DNA of 64,000 nt. Origin: Pelodictyon phaeoclathratiforme BU-1 (GTDB lineage Bacteria > Bacteroidota > Chlorobiia > Chlorobiales > Chlorobiaceae). Positions within the stretch are counted from its first letter, which is position 1; each line of letters opens with the position of its first letter. The notes below the pieces were generated by a model, which saw nothing but the letters and a program-made list of their open reading frames with translations, did no database searches and was not told the DNA's origin. The DNA lies in assembly GCF_000020645.1 (NCBI RefSeq), contig NC_011060.1, forward strand, positions 680,501 to 744,500, written 5' to 3'. Of this stretch, positions 55,167 to 63,168 are shown in pieces. The position numbers and the translations under genes were made by a program.

Positions 55167-56222
55167 TTAGTTGACGACTGACCGGTATTTCCGTGAGAGT
55201 TCAGCGTTAATTTTCAGAATTTCATTAAATTTTTTCTCCGATTTGCCACTTTCGAGCGCCTCTCTTGCGATGTCGAGTCCATCATCAATGCAGCGTGCTT
55301 TTCCGGAAACATAACAGGCCATGGCTGTTGTGAAGAGGGCGGCATCACGATGTGCTGCCGGAGCGCTTCCGTCAAGGATCTGGCGAATGATGCGTGCGTT
55401 TTCATCTCTCTCTCCTCCCTGGATTTCCGAAAGCGAGTGCCTTGCCAGACCGAAATCTTCGGGATAAACGGTGTGCTCGGTTACAGTGCCCCTGTGAATC
55501 TCGACAATATGCGTTGGCCCATTGAGGCTTGGTTCATCAAGCGCGATGCCCTCTGCAGTCATGGCATGAACAATCATGGCACGACGCGCCCCGGTCTGTA
55601 GCAGCACTTCGGTATAGAGCTCCATCAGCTCCCGATTGAACACCCCGACAAGCTGCCGTTTTGCCCGTGCCGGATTGATCAGCGGGCCGAGAATATTGAA
55701 TATGGTTCTGATCCCAAGCTCCCGACGGACAGGGGCGACCCGCTTCATTGAAGGGTGATAGAGGGGGGCAAAGAGGAAGGCAAAGCCGCTCTCCTGAAAA
55801 AGCTCTTTTGTCGCCTCAGGCGGCAGATCGATGGTGAATCCAAGCGCTTCAAGCACATCAGCGCTTCCGCAACTGCTTGTAACTGAACGGTTACCATGTT
55901 TGGCAATGCGGACTCCGGCACTGTTGGCAATGATTGATGCCGTTGTTGAAATATTAAAGGTTCCTGCGTGGTCACCGCCGGTTCCGCAGGTATCAACAGC
56001 ATTTTCATCCAGCTCGATGGTGACGGCTTTTTCCATCAGACTATAGTATGCTCCAGCGGTTTCAGTTGGGGTAACACCTTTTTTCTGCAGAAGAGCAAGC
56101 AGAGCCGCAATAACCATCTCGGAAAAAAGACCATCCATAATGTTGTTCATGCAGAGGATCATCTCTTCCTGTGAAAAATCCTCTCCTGCAAGCAGCTTTT
56201 GAAGTAACTTTTTTTGTGGCAT
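55167..56222 (-). CDS. trpD: Anthranilate phosphoribosyltransferase
   Basis: Joins anthranilate with PRPP in tryptophan synthesis. The 351-residue protein from ATG 56222 (MPQKKLLQKLLAGEDFS) has the family PRPP loop DTCGTGGDHAGTFNIST near residue 85, VAKHGNRSVTSSCGSADVLEALG near 110 (KHGNR...GSADVLE) and the metal site in TAEGIALDEPS near 225 (DE). An upstream in-frame extension of 50 codons is hydrophobic and rejected. No other trp genes are next to it. bchG follows on the same strand. Confidence 0.95.
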   Translation of the reverse strand: MPQKKLLQKLLAGEDFSQEEMILCMNNIMDGLFSEMVIAALLALLQKKGVTPTETAGAYYSLMEKAVTIELDENAVDTCGTGGDHAGTFNISTTASIIANSAGVRIAKHGNRSVTSSCGSADVLEALGFTIDLPPEATKELFQESGFAFLFAPLYHPSMKRVAPVRRELGIRTIFNILGPLINPARAKRQLVGVFNRELMELYTEVLLQTGARRAMIVHAMTAEGIALDEPSLNGPTHIVEIHRGTVTEHTVYPEDFGLARHSLSEIQGGERDENARIIRQILDGSAPAAHRDAALFTTAMACYVSGKARCIDDGLDIAREALESGKSEKKFNEILKINAELSRKYRSVVN

Positions 56223-56339
56223 GAAACTGATTGGTTGGCAAATGGTTGCGAATTGTGTAAATGTAAATAATAACAAGAAATGGTGTAAATATAAATAATA
56301 AAGAGCATTGATTCCCATTGAACAGGCTGTTGCGGAGTG

Positions 56340-57473
56340 ATGCCCGGTATTTTTGTGAATTATGGTACTCATTTTTATATGGATAGCAAGCAGATAGCAT
56401 TTTACCGGGAAGAGGCCTTGCGGAAGGTTTTGAACAAAATGATGAGCCAGGCGCTCGATTCGGCTATTGTTACCGATCTCGCCGTTATCCGGTGGCTGAC
56501 GGGTTTCAGTGGTTCGAGTGCGAGGCTGCTGATTACCCGAGAGAAAAGCTGGCTTTTTACCGACTTTCGTTACAGGGAGCAGGCTGCTGAAGAGGTTGTA
56601 GTGGCAGAAACCGTTATTGCTGGCGACGGGTTTGCTGCGGAGCTTGGTTCAGGCCGCTATCCTCTCGGTGAAACGGTTGCATTGCAGTCCGACAATGTTA
56701 CCTGGCATGAAGCAACCCGCCTTATCGAACAGATGGTTGGCAAACAGCGGGTGATACCGGTTGACTCCTTTTTTGATGAGTTCAGGATGGTCAAGAATGC
56801 AATCGAACTCATGAAAATGCGTCGTGCGGCAGAAATCAGCGAACTTGCCTTCGAAACCGTGCTTCCCATGATTTCGCCTTCCGTAACGGAACTTGATATT
56901 GCCGCAGAGATCAGCTATCAGCATAAAAAGCTTGGCGCGGAAAAGGACTCCTTTGACCCCATTGTGGCCGGGGGTGCCCGTTCTGCCATGCCTCATGCAA
57001 CGCCCTCAACCGCCCGCTTCAAATCGGGAGAGCTTATTGTGATCGACATTGGGTGCGTTTATGAAGGGTACGCCTCCGATCAGACAAGAACGGTTGCGCT
57101 TGGGCATGTTTCAGCCGAGGCCCGAAAGGTTTATCGCATTGTGCAGGAGGCTCAGGCGCTCGGCATTGCTTCGGCGCGGTGCGGCATGAGCGGCAAAGAG
57201 CTTGACGCCCATGTTCGCGATTTTATTGCTGCGCACGGTTATGGTGATGAGTTTGGCCACGGTCTTGGTCATGGTGTTGGCCTTGAGGTGCACGAAGAGC
57301 CACGGATCAGCCCGAAAGGGGAGTGTGTGTTGCAGGAGAATATGCTCTTTACCATTGAGCCCGGAATCTACCTGCCCGGCAAATTCGGGGTGCGCATTGA
57401 GGATACCGTGGTGATGGGCCCGCTCGGTGCAACCCCCCTGCAGCGCCTGGGCAAAGAGCTTATTGAATTATGA
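56340..57473 (+). CDS. Xaa-Pro aminopeptidase-like M24B metallopeptidase
   Basis: Removes the N-terminal residue next to proline from peptides, using two metal ions. The metal ligands of the pita-bread fold are all present: Asp in VIDIGCVYEGYASDQTRTV (two Asp), His in GHGLGHGVGLEVHEEPRI, Glu in LFTIEPGIYLPG and Glu in GVRIEDTVVMG. The N-terminal creatinase domain covers residues 15-130. ATG 56340 is used, but the sequence before MDSKQIAF (ATG 56379) is not family-like, so the latter could be the true start; GTG 56337 is also possible. The C-terminal end directly abuts a cutA remnant. Confidence 0.88.
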   Translation: MPGIFVNYGTHFYMDSKQIAFYREEALRKVLNKMMSQALDSAIVTDLAVIRWLTGFSGSSARLLITREKSWLFTDFRYREQAAEEVVVAETVIAGDGFAAELGSGRYPLGETVALQSDNVTWHEATRLIEQMVGKQRVIPVDSFFDEFRMVKNAIELMKMRRAAEISELAFETVLPMISPSVTELDIAAEISYQHKKLGAEKDSFDPIVAGGARSAMPHATPSTARFKSGELIVIDIGCVYEGYASDQTRTVALGHVSAEARKVYRIVQEAQALGIASARCGMSGKELDAHVRDFIAAHGYGDEFGHGLGHGVGLEVHEEPRISPKGECVLQENMLFTIEPGIYLPGKFGVRIEDTVVMGPLGATPLQRLGKELIEL

Positions 57474-57666
57474 CGGGGTTATCAAAATTTCAGGAGAGAG
57501 CGAAGTTCTCCTCTCAATCAAGACCACAGAGGCCCGATACAGCAAGCTCGAAGCCTATATCGAGGAGTATCACCCCTACGACGTGCCGGAAATCATCAAA
57601 CTGCCCATAACCGGCGGACTGCCCGGCTACCTCAACTGGCTCGACTCAACTACCGGCAAGCCTTGA
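57468..57666 (+). pseudogene. cutA: 5'-truncated cutA remnant
   Basis: Only the C-terminal half of a CutA1 protein is left. The readable part is GVIKISGESEVLLSIKTT, then YSKLEAYIEEYHPYDVPEI, then GYLNWLDSTTG, matching the family pattern KT-x-Y-x-L-x-HPYxVPEI-x-YLxW. The N-terminal strand, with the AACVN and WKG motifs, is missing, and the fragment begins at the stop of the upstream peptidase gene. No start codon with a ribosome-binding site serves it, so it is most likely the product of a deletion joining the two genes. Confidence 0.75.
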
Positions 57667-57715
57667 CCTCAAATAGTTTGATAAGGCTGAAACAAAACAG
57701 ACAAATACAAACAGC

Positions 57716-57766
57716 AAAAAAGAACAATTGATACGGCACTATATTCTGTCGTATCAATTGTTCTTT
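57716..57766. terminator. Bidirectional terminator with 17-20 bp stem
   Basis: AAAGAACAATTGATACG (57719-57735) pairs perfectly with 57750-57766 and the stem extends inward by GCA/TGT with one G-T pair. A and T tracts flank it. It serves the plus-strand peptidase/cutA transcript and the minus-strand adhesin 3' end. Confidence 0.85.
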
Positions 57767-57811
57767 GCTATTATCGTGTTAAGGGTTAAATGATAAATTA
57801 ACTCCCAAAAA

Positions 57812-58518
57812 TCAAGTAAAATAACTAAATGCCAACGTAGAAGTGTCACCTGCATCTATTCCAGAAAAGTCTCCCAATCCTGCGGTATTTGTTATCCCGA
57901 CAACCTGAAGAATTGTGTTTACCCAGGTAGCACAATTCCCATTATCTAAATTGTCAGCATCAGCAGTTGGAAGTAGAGTATAGTCAACACTTTCATCGAG
58001 ATAATTTGTATAGGCGGTATATAATGCAGCGATTAACTCATCATAGCTTACTCCAGCCGGCAATGGAATCAAGTGGGATTCTTCATTAGATCCCAGAATA
58101 GCAGCAATATCGGCAGCGTCATTAAGGTAGGCAACTAATTTTCCGCTTTCTTCAGTACCACCAATAGTAAATCCATCACGTACTCCATCTCCATCAAGAT
58201 CAACAGTATCAATGGTTCCATCCCGGTTAAAATCAAAAGTTTCGGGCCATGAGGGCAAAATTTCGAGAAAATGATGATTTGCGGTACCCAGAATAATATC
58301 TCGGGCACTCCAATAAATACCTGCTTCAGGCTGTACCGTTGGAGTATCCGCAGTTCCGGGAGAACCCTCAAATCGGAGAAACTCGGTATCATATAGGATA
58401 TCAACCCCATCTCTGTTTGAAATCTTATCTTCAACACGAAGTCCGCTGCCATCTTCAAGAGTTGTTATCGTATAGTCCCCGATAACTCCAGTGAACACAG
58501 CAACGTCATTGCCTCCTA
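57812..58518 (-). pseudogene. C-terminal part of the RTX adhesin, cut off by IS630
   Basis: The frame is continuous from the edge of the insertion element (58518) to the stop at 57812 and has no start of its own except an internal GTG at 58498. It begins IGGNDVAVFTGVIGDYTI, an RTX repeat end with the typical FxG turn, then has an EF-hand-like segment FDFNRDGTIDTVDLDGDGV near the middle, and no recognisable domain at the end. It is the rest of the gene at 59.6-63.0 kb, and may carry the secretion signal that type I secretion systems read at the C-terminus, now separated from the adhesin body. Confidence 0.85.
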
Positions 58519-58528
58519 TAAGCGCTCA

Positions 58529-59104
58529 TCAAAAAGTCATTACGTAATCAGTACCAAAACCAGCTAAGATTTTTCGAACATCTTCTTCAAGGGTTTTTTC
58601 ATTTCGCGTCTTGAATTCCATCAATTCATACTTCACCTTGTGCCAATACTTTTCAATTCGATTGAGTTCTGGACTGTAAGGTGGCAAGAAATAAAGAGTC
58701 AGCCCCTTTTGAGCCAGCACCTTTAACATCGGTTGAACCGCTTTCGCTTTATGGAATGACGCATTGTCCAGAATGACCGTTAAAGGTTTACCCACGTAGT
58801 TCATCAGCAGACCAAGAAAGCCGGTAAATATAAGTGAATCTGTTGTTTGCCACAGCGCAACTGAGAACAAATCACCCGTTGAGAGCATGGCTCCGATGAC
58901 ATTCAGGCGTTTTCCCCGGTTGGCGTCAATCTTGTGACATTTGCCTATCGGAGTCCAGGCGCTGCGGTTTGGCTGGGCCAGTGCGAAACCAGTCTCATCT
59001 ACAAAGGCTAAGATCCTCTCATCGCGTTCGACTTCATCTTTCATCAATTCTATTTCTAACTGTGCTTGTCGAAACCGGACTTCATCTCGTTTTTTTTTAA
59101 CCAC
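58529..59104 (-). CDS. IS630 transposase, catalytic (DDE) part
   Basis: Second frame of the transposase, 191 residues. The DDE triad is visible: Asp in AFVDETGFAL near residue 36, Asp in TVILDNASFHKAK near 112, and Glu in PELNRIEKYWH near 149. This is the IS630/Tc1 form of the RNase H-like fold. It overlaps the upstream frame in a run of nine A and is probably made as a fusion by a -1 ribosomal frameshift. Confidence 0.9.
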   Translation of the reverse strand: MVKKKRDEVRFRQAQLEIELMKDEVERDERILAFVDETGFALAQPNRSAWTPIGKCHKIDANRGKRLNVIGAMLSTGDLFSVALWQTTDSLIFTGFLGLLMNYVGKPLTVILDNASFHKAKAVQPMLKVLAQKGLTLYFLPPYSPELNRIEKYWHKVKYELMEFKTRNEKTLEEDVRKILAGFGTDYVMTF

Positions 59105-59523
59105 AGGCGTGTACGTTTCCAGACAAAACCAAGTGCTTTCAACGCATTAGTTGCGGTACCAACGCTCACGTTTACATTGCACTCTTCCTTTAACCGAGCC
59201 ACTATCGCTGGAGCTGTCAGTGCTTCCTTTTCCGCCCAAATCGTGATCTGTTCAAGGTGAATGGCGTTTAGTTTCGGAGGTGCGCCGCTTCGATGCCTGT
59301 CATATAAAGCAGCAAACCCCTTTGATAACCAGTTCTTACGTCGGTCATAAACCGTATCGATATTCAGGTCTTGCAATGCCACGATGGTCTTTGCACTCAA
59401 CCCGTCGTTGAAATATAACAGTGTTTGAGCCCGATGACGTGCTTGCCAATCTCTTCCTTTTGCCACAATTTGTTGTAGCTTTGCACGATCGATGGCAGAT
59501 AATTCAAAGTAACTTAACTTCAT
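59056..59523 (-). CDS. IS630 transposase, N-terminal DNA-binding part
   Basis: First frame of the transposase, 155 residues. It has two helix-turn-helix-like units: RDWQARHRAQTLLYFNDG with AKTIVALQDLN (residues 20-60) and LNAIHLEQITIWAEKEALTAPAIVARL (residues 85-115), followed by NALKALGFVWKRTRL, the winged-helix end known from IS630. The product ends shortly after the A9 run if no frameshift occurs. It would bind the terminal repeats. Confidence 0.88.
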   Translation of the reverse strand: MKLSYFELSAIDRAKLQQIVAKGRDWQARHRAQTLLYFNDGLSAKTIVALQDLNIDTVYDRRKNWLSKGFAALYDRHRSGAPPKLNAIHLEQITIWAEKEALTAPAIVARLKEECNVNVSVGTATNALKALGFVWKRTRLWLKKNEMKSGFDKHS

Positions 59524-59562
59524 GATTTACAAGGGCAGGTGTTTGTGTTTACCTTCTTGCCC

Positions 59563-62500
59563 TTATATTACGGAATAATTTATTGTTGAGCGCTTACCGC
59601 CATCAATGGTGTCATTTCCGACAAGACCTTTCAATATGTCATCACCGGCGCCACCGTCAATGTGGTTATCAAGGCTGTTTCCGGTAAGGGTGTCGTCATA
59701 GGCAGTGCCTTTGACATTTTCGATAAAGTCATGTTTGTAATTTACAAATGCGCTGTTAATTGCCGACAAGATATCGCTGCTGTTTGATGCCATGCCAACG
59801 ACATCACCGACACCCAGTTGAACGACAAAGTCTTCGTAATATGAAACCAAATCATTTGTAACAAGAAAAACAGGATAGATGTCAACTGCCTGCATATCAG
59901 CAGCCAACTGCGGAATATTTATCGGAATATCTTCATAGAATGGTTCATCGGTGGAAATCAACAAAATCCGCAGTGCGTTTCTTCCATATCCTATTTCAGC
60001 AGTTTCTGCCCGATCAACAACTGTCCTGATTGCAGTAAGCAACTCCTCATCACCCCATATTCCAAGTTGATTTACTGCATCCTTAAATAGATTAAGATCA
60101 ACTGATAACGGCAACAGTGTTTCATAATATGGATTTGTTCCACTTGGAGGATTGAAGATACCAAGACCAAAAAAGCTGTCTGGTTGTATATTGCGAATAT
60201 CTTCAGCCAATCCATCAGGAGTAGCAATAATTTGTTTCAAATTTGCAATATCGTCGCCATAAGAACCTGAAATATCCTGAAGAAGGAATAAATCTATCGC
60301 CTGTTTTGTAATGGCGGTTGTTCCACTGCCTAAAATTATGGTAGCACTGCCGGCAGTACCTCCATCACTTAAATTAACCGAGGCGCCAGAAACAGACCCG
60401 GAAAGATCAAGGGTATCATGATCACCACCACTGTCAATAATTGTTTTTTCACCACTACCGTTGATTTTGAATGTGTCGTTTTCCTCTTTGCCTGATAATA
60501 GATCATCACCGTTTAAGCCATCAAGGGTATCATCAAACGCTGTACCAATTATGTAATCATTGTCATTTGTACCAAAAATTGTGTCGAATACTCCATTGTT
60601 ATCCAGGTCTCTATGTTCACCATTGATAACAGACATTATTTCCGGATTATCAAGAGTGATATTCACAACCTGCAAGGTATCCGTCAGTATATAAGTCGAA
60701 GGTATATCAAGGCTTCCTGAGAGAGCTTCAATTGTGCCTGATCCAGTAAGAATCCTTGCTCCTCCCAACTGGTCAAGGTCATTGATTCTCAGAATAACAT
60801 GCTCACCCAATGAAATTTGGCCGATACGCGCAAGAATAGCTGCATCTGTAGTGGTTAAATCAATAATCAGTGGATCGGCTGCAGTGCCACCAGTCAAGAC
60901 AATCGTACTGGATCCATCACCGGTCAAGGTGACTCCTCCTGTTGCGATCAGGTTATCAAGAAAGCTTTGGCTGAATGTAACGTAAGAGCGTATCTCAAAA
61001 TGTTCAATGCCGGAAATTACATAGTGGGAAAGATCGGCAGTACCATAGACGTAAAGCGTATCGTTTCCTTCTCCACCGACAATCGTTTCCACAGCGCCGT
61101 TGTTATCCTCATTCAGATCCTGACCGTTCAGATCAGAAAGGGGGTGCCCAAGTGCTACAGTATCTTCAGGGGAACCCACTTTTCCGCCGCCAGAAAGATC
61201 GCCAACAATGACAAAGGTATCGTCACCAGCGCCACCATCCATACTATCTGTTCCGGCGCCGCCTCTCAAGATATCATTGCCATTACCGCCAACAAGGGTG
61301 TCGTTACCGGTGCCTCCGGTAAGTCGGTTATCATTACTGTCTCCTTCAAGCAGTAAACCTGTATTTTCGAAAATATCGGTCAGGTTGACTGTAATGGTTT
61401 TTGCTGTGCTGTTTGTGCCGTCGGTAGCAGTTACCGTTACTTCGTAGCTGTGGGCGTCGGTTTCGTAATCGGGAGCGGCCTTGAACTGGAGGTTTCCTGA
61501 AACGATCTCGAATAACGCTGCGTCTGTGCCACCGGTGATGCTGAATATCGCCGGGTTCGTGCCTGCAGTATCGACGTCGGTTGATGTCAGTGCAGCAACC
61601 AGAGTTGTGTTTTCAGCTACCGTCTGGGCAGCGGCTGTGGTGATGACAGGGGTTACGTCATTAACGTCAGTAATGCCGACTGTAATGGTTTTTGCTGTGC
61701 TGTTTGTCCCGTCTGTAGCAGTTACAGTTACTTCATAGCTATGGGCGCCGGTTTCGTAATCGGGAGCGGCCTTGAACTGGAGGTTTCCGGCAACGATCTC
61801 GAACAATGCTGCGTTTGTGCCACCGGTGATGCTGAATATCGCAGGTGTGTCAGCAGAATCGACGTCGGTTGATGTTAGTGCGGCGACCAGGATTGTGTTT
61901 TCAGCCACAGATTGTGTGGCGGCAGTGGTGATAACAGGGGCGATCTCGTCAACGTTGGTCAGGTTGAGCGTGATGGTTTTTATTTCATTGTGAGCGGCGA
62001 CGCCATCGCTGGCCATAACCTGCAACGTATAGCTTTTAATAGATGATTCATAGTCGATACTTGCAGCTCCTGCTGCTGTAAGGTTTATCTGGCCTGTTGC
62101 AGCATCAATGCTGAACAGTGCGTTACCGCTGCTATTGGCAGGTGCATTTACCAGGCTGAAGGTGATGGTGTTGCCATCTGCATCGGTCGCATCGGCATCA
62201 GCGCCGATAATTGCACCGGAAACATGGTTTTCAGCCATAGTGACTATGGCATTGTCGACGGTAAGTGTTGGGTGGTAGTTATTTACTGCACGACCTTCCC
62301 TATATCCATATGTCACATAATGTATTGTGGCAGCAAGAGTATCATTTCCGAATGCATTCCGCAAATCTTCATAGGATGCAAGATATGCCGCAGCATCGAA
62401 AATCATTGTACGGCCCTCATTATATCCATATGCAATGAAATGCTTCGCTGCCGTGATGGCATCAGCATCAGTTATGCCATCAGCTCCAAGCCAATTCATC

Positions 62501-62982
62501 AGGTCCGGGTTAGAGGCAAGATACTCCCATACATCAAAGGTGATGGTACGCTCTTCATCATATCCATATCCAATGAAATGCTTCGCTGCCGTGATGGCAT
62601 CGGCATCGGTGACGCCATCAGCACGAAGCCAATTCATCAAGTCCGGGTTGGAGGCAAGATACTCCCATGCATTAAAGGTTATGGTACGTTCCTCATTATA
62701 TCCATATCCAATGAAATGCTTAGCCGCAGTGATAGCATCGGCATCGGTGACGCCATCAGCACGAAGCCAATTCATCAAGTCCGGGTTGGAGGCAAGATAC
62801 TCCCATGCATTAAAGGTTATGGTACGTCCTTCGCTAATTCCATGCTCAATGTAATGCCTCGTTGCCGTAGCCGAGTCAGCGTCTGTTACGCCATCAGCAC
62901 GAAGCCATGTCATTAAATCGGTGTGGGAAGCAAGGTATTCCCAACTTGCAAGAGAGCCAGCAACCATTGATGGAGTAGCCAT
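59563..62982 (-). CDS. Large RTX/cadherin/VWA adhesin, N-terminal part (interrupted by IS630)
   Basis: Surface or secreted calcium-binding adhesin, 1139 residues before an artificial end (about ten residues of IS-derived sequence). Order: five tandem modules of 46 residues, WEYLASNPDLMNWLRADG pattern (residues 14-237); three cadherin-like modules (about 240-345, 345-440, 441-540) with SVAENT-type starts, the last two nearly identical; RTX nonapeptides GGTGNDTLVGGNGND (546-590) and further (about 640-650, 850-880); a VWA-like domain with MIDAS motif DISGS near 903 to about 1085; and RTX repeats GGAGDDILKG at the end. No signal peptide is seen, as expected for type I secretion. The intact gene would code about 1,360 residues. 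Confidence 0.88.
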   Translation of the reverse strand: MATPSMVAGSLASWEYLASHTDLMTWLRADGVTDADSATATRHYIEHGISEGRTITFNAWEYLASNPDLMNWLRADGVTDADAITAAKHFIGYGYNEERTITFNAWEYLASNPDLMNWLRADGVTDADAITAAKHFIGYGYDEERTITFDVWEYLASNPDLMNWLGADGITDADAITAAKHFIAYGYNEGRTMIFDAAAYLASYEDLRNAFGNDTLAATIHYVTYGYREGRAVNNYHPTLTVDNAIVTMAENHVSGAIIGADADATDADGNTITFSLVNAPANSSGNALFSIDAATGQINLTAAGAASIDYESSIKSYTLQVMASDGVAAHNEIKTITLNLTNVDEIAPVITTAATQSVAENTILVAALTSTDVDSADTPAIFSITGGTNAALFEIVAGNLQFKAAPDYETGAHSYEVTVTATDGTNSTAKTITVGITDVNDVTPVITTAAAQTVAENTTLVAALTSTDVDTAGTNPAIFSITGGTDAALFEIVSGNLQFKAAPDYETDAHSYEVTVTATDGTNSTAKTITVNLTDIFENTGLLLEGDSNDNRLTGGTGNDTLVGGNGNDILRGGAGTDSMDGGAGDDTFVIVGDLSGGGKVGSPEDTVALGHPLSDLNGQDLNEDNNGAVETIVGGEGNDTLYVYGTADLSHYVISGIEHFEIRSYVTFSQSFLDNLIATGGVTLTGDGSSTIVLTGGTAADPLIIDLTTTDAAILARIGQISLGEHVILRINDLDQLGGARILTGSGTIEALSGSLDIPSTYILTDTLQVVNITLDNPEIMSVINGEHRDLDNNGVFDTIFGTNDNDYIIGTAFDDTLDGLNGDDLLSGKEENDTFKINGSGEKTIIDSGGDHDTLDLSGSVSGASVNLSDGGTAGSATIILGSGTTAITKQAIDLFLLQDISGSYGDDIANLKQIIATPDGLAEDIRNIQPDSFFGLGIFNPPSGTNPYYETLLPLSVDLNLFKDAVNQLGIWGDEELLTAIRTVVDRAETAEIGYGRNALRILLISTDEPFYEDIPINIPQLAADMQAVDIYPVFLVTNDLVSYYEDFVVQLGVGDVVGMASNSSDILSAINSAFVNYKHDFIENVKGTAYDDTLTGNSLDNHIDGGAGDDILKGLVGNDTIDGGKRSTINYSVI
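62272..62943 (-). repeat. 138-bp tandem repeats coding the adhesin N-terminus
   Basis: Five copies of a 138-base unit (46 residues) lie in a row: 62806-62943, 62668-62805, 62530-62667, 62392-62529, and a shorter, divergent one at 62272-62391. The second and third copies are nearly identical for stretches of 70 bases or more; the outer ones diverge. This points to recent duplication in the middle of the array. Confidence 0.88.
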
Positions 62983-63168
62983 ACTATTTCTTGATTAAAT
63001 GATTGATAATACGTGTTAACGCGGTAAACAATACGCCCATGTTACCTGTATTATATTTCATTACAAAGAAATAATTTGAATATTACATATTATATATGTC
63101 GTTTATATGTAAAAATTATGATAGTTCAGTGTGTGTATATAGTGGGATACGAAGCAAATCCACAAAAT

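Larger units (their letters stand above)
58521..59594. mobile_element. IS630-family insertion sequence
   Basis: A 1074-base element with 28-base imperfect terminal inverted repeats (23 of 28 match; outer ends AGCGCTCA) and a TA duplication at 58519-58520 and 59595-59596, as for IS630/Tc1/mariner elements. It carries two overlapping transposase frames on the minus strand. Removal of the element and one TA joins the two halves of the adhesin gene in frame. Confidence 0.93.

Noticed and set aside
57812..58498. Independent secreted-protein gene
   Set aside because: It continues in frame to the IS630 edge and joins the adhesin gene on removal of the element.
62224..62916. 230-codon plus-strand frame with internal repeats
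   Set aside because: The repeats simply mirror the adhesin repeat array on the other strand.
62272..62943. Regular repeats considered as a CRISPR array
   Set aside because: The unit is 138 bases without spacers and codes protein repeats in frame.
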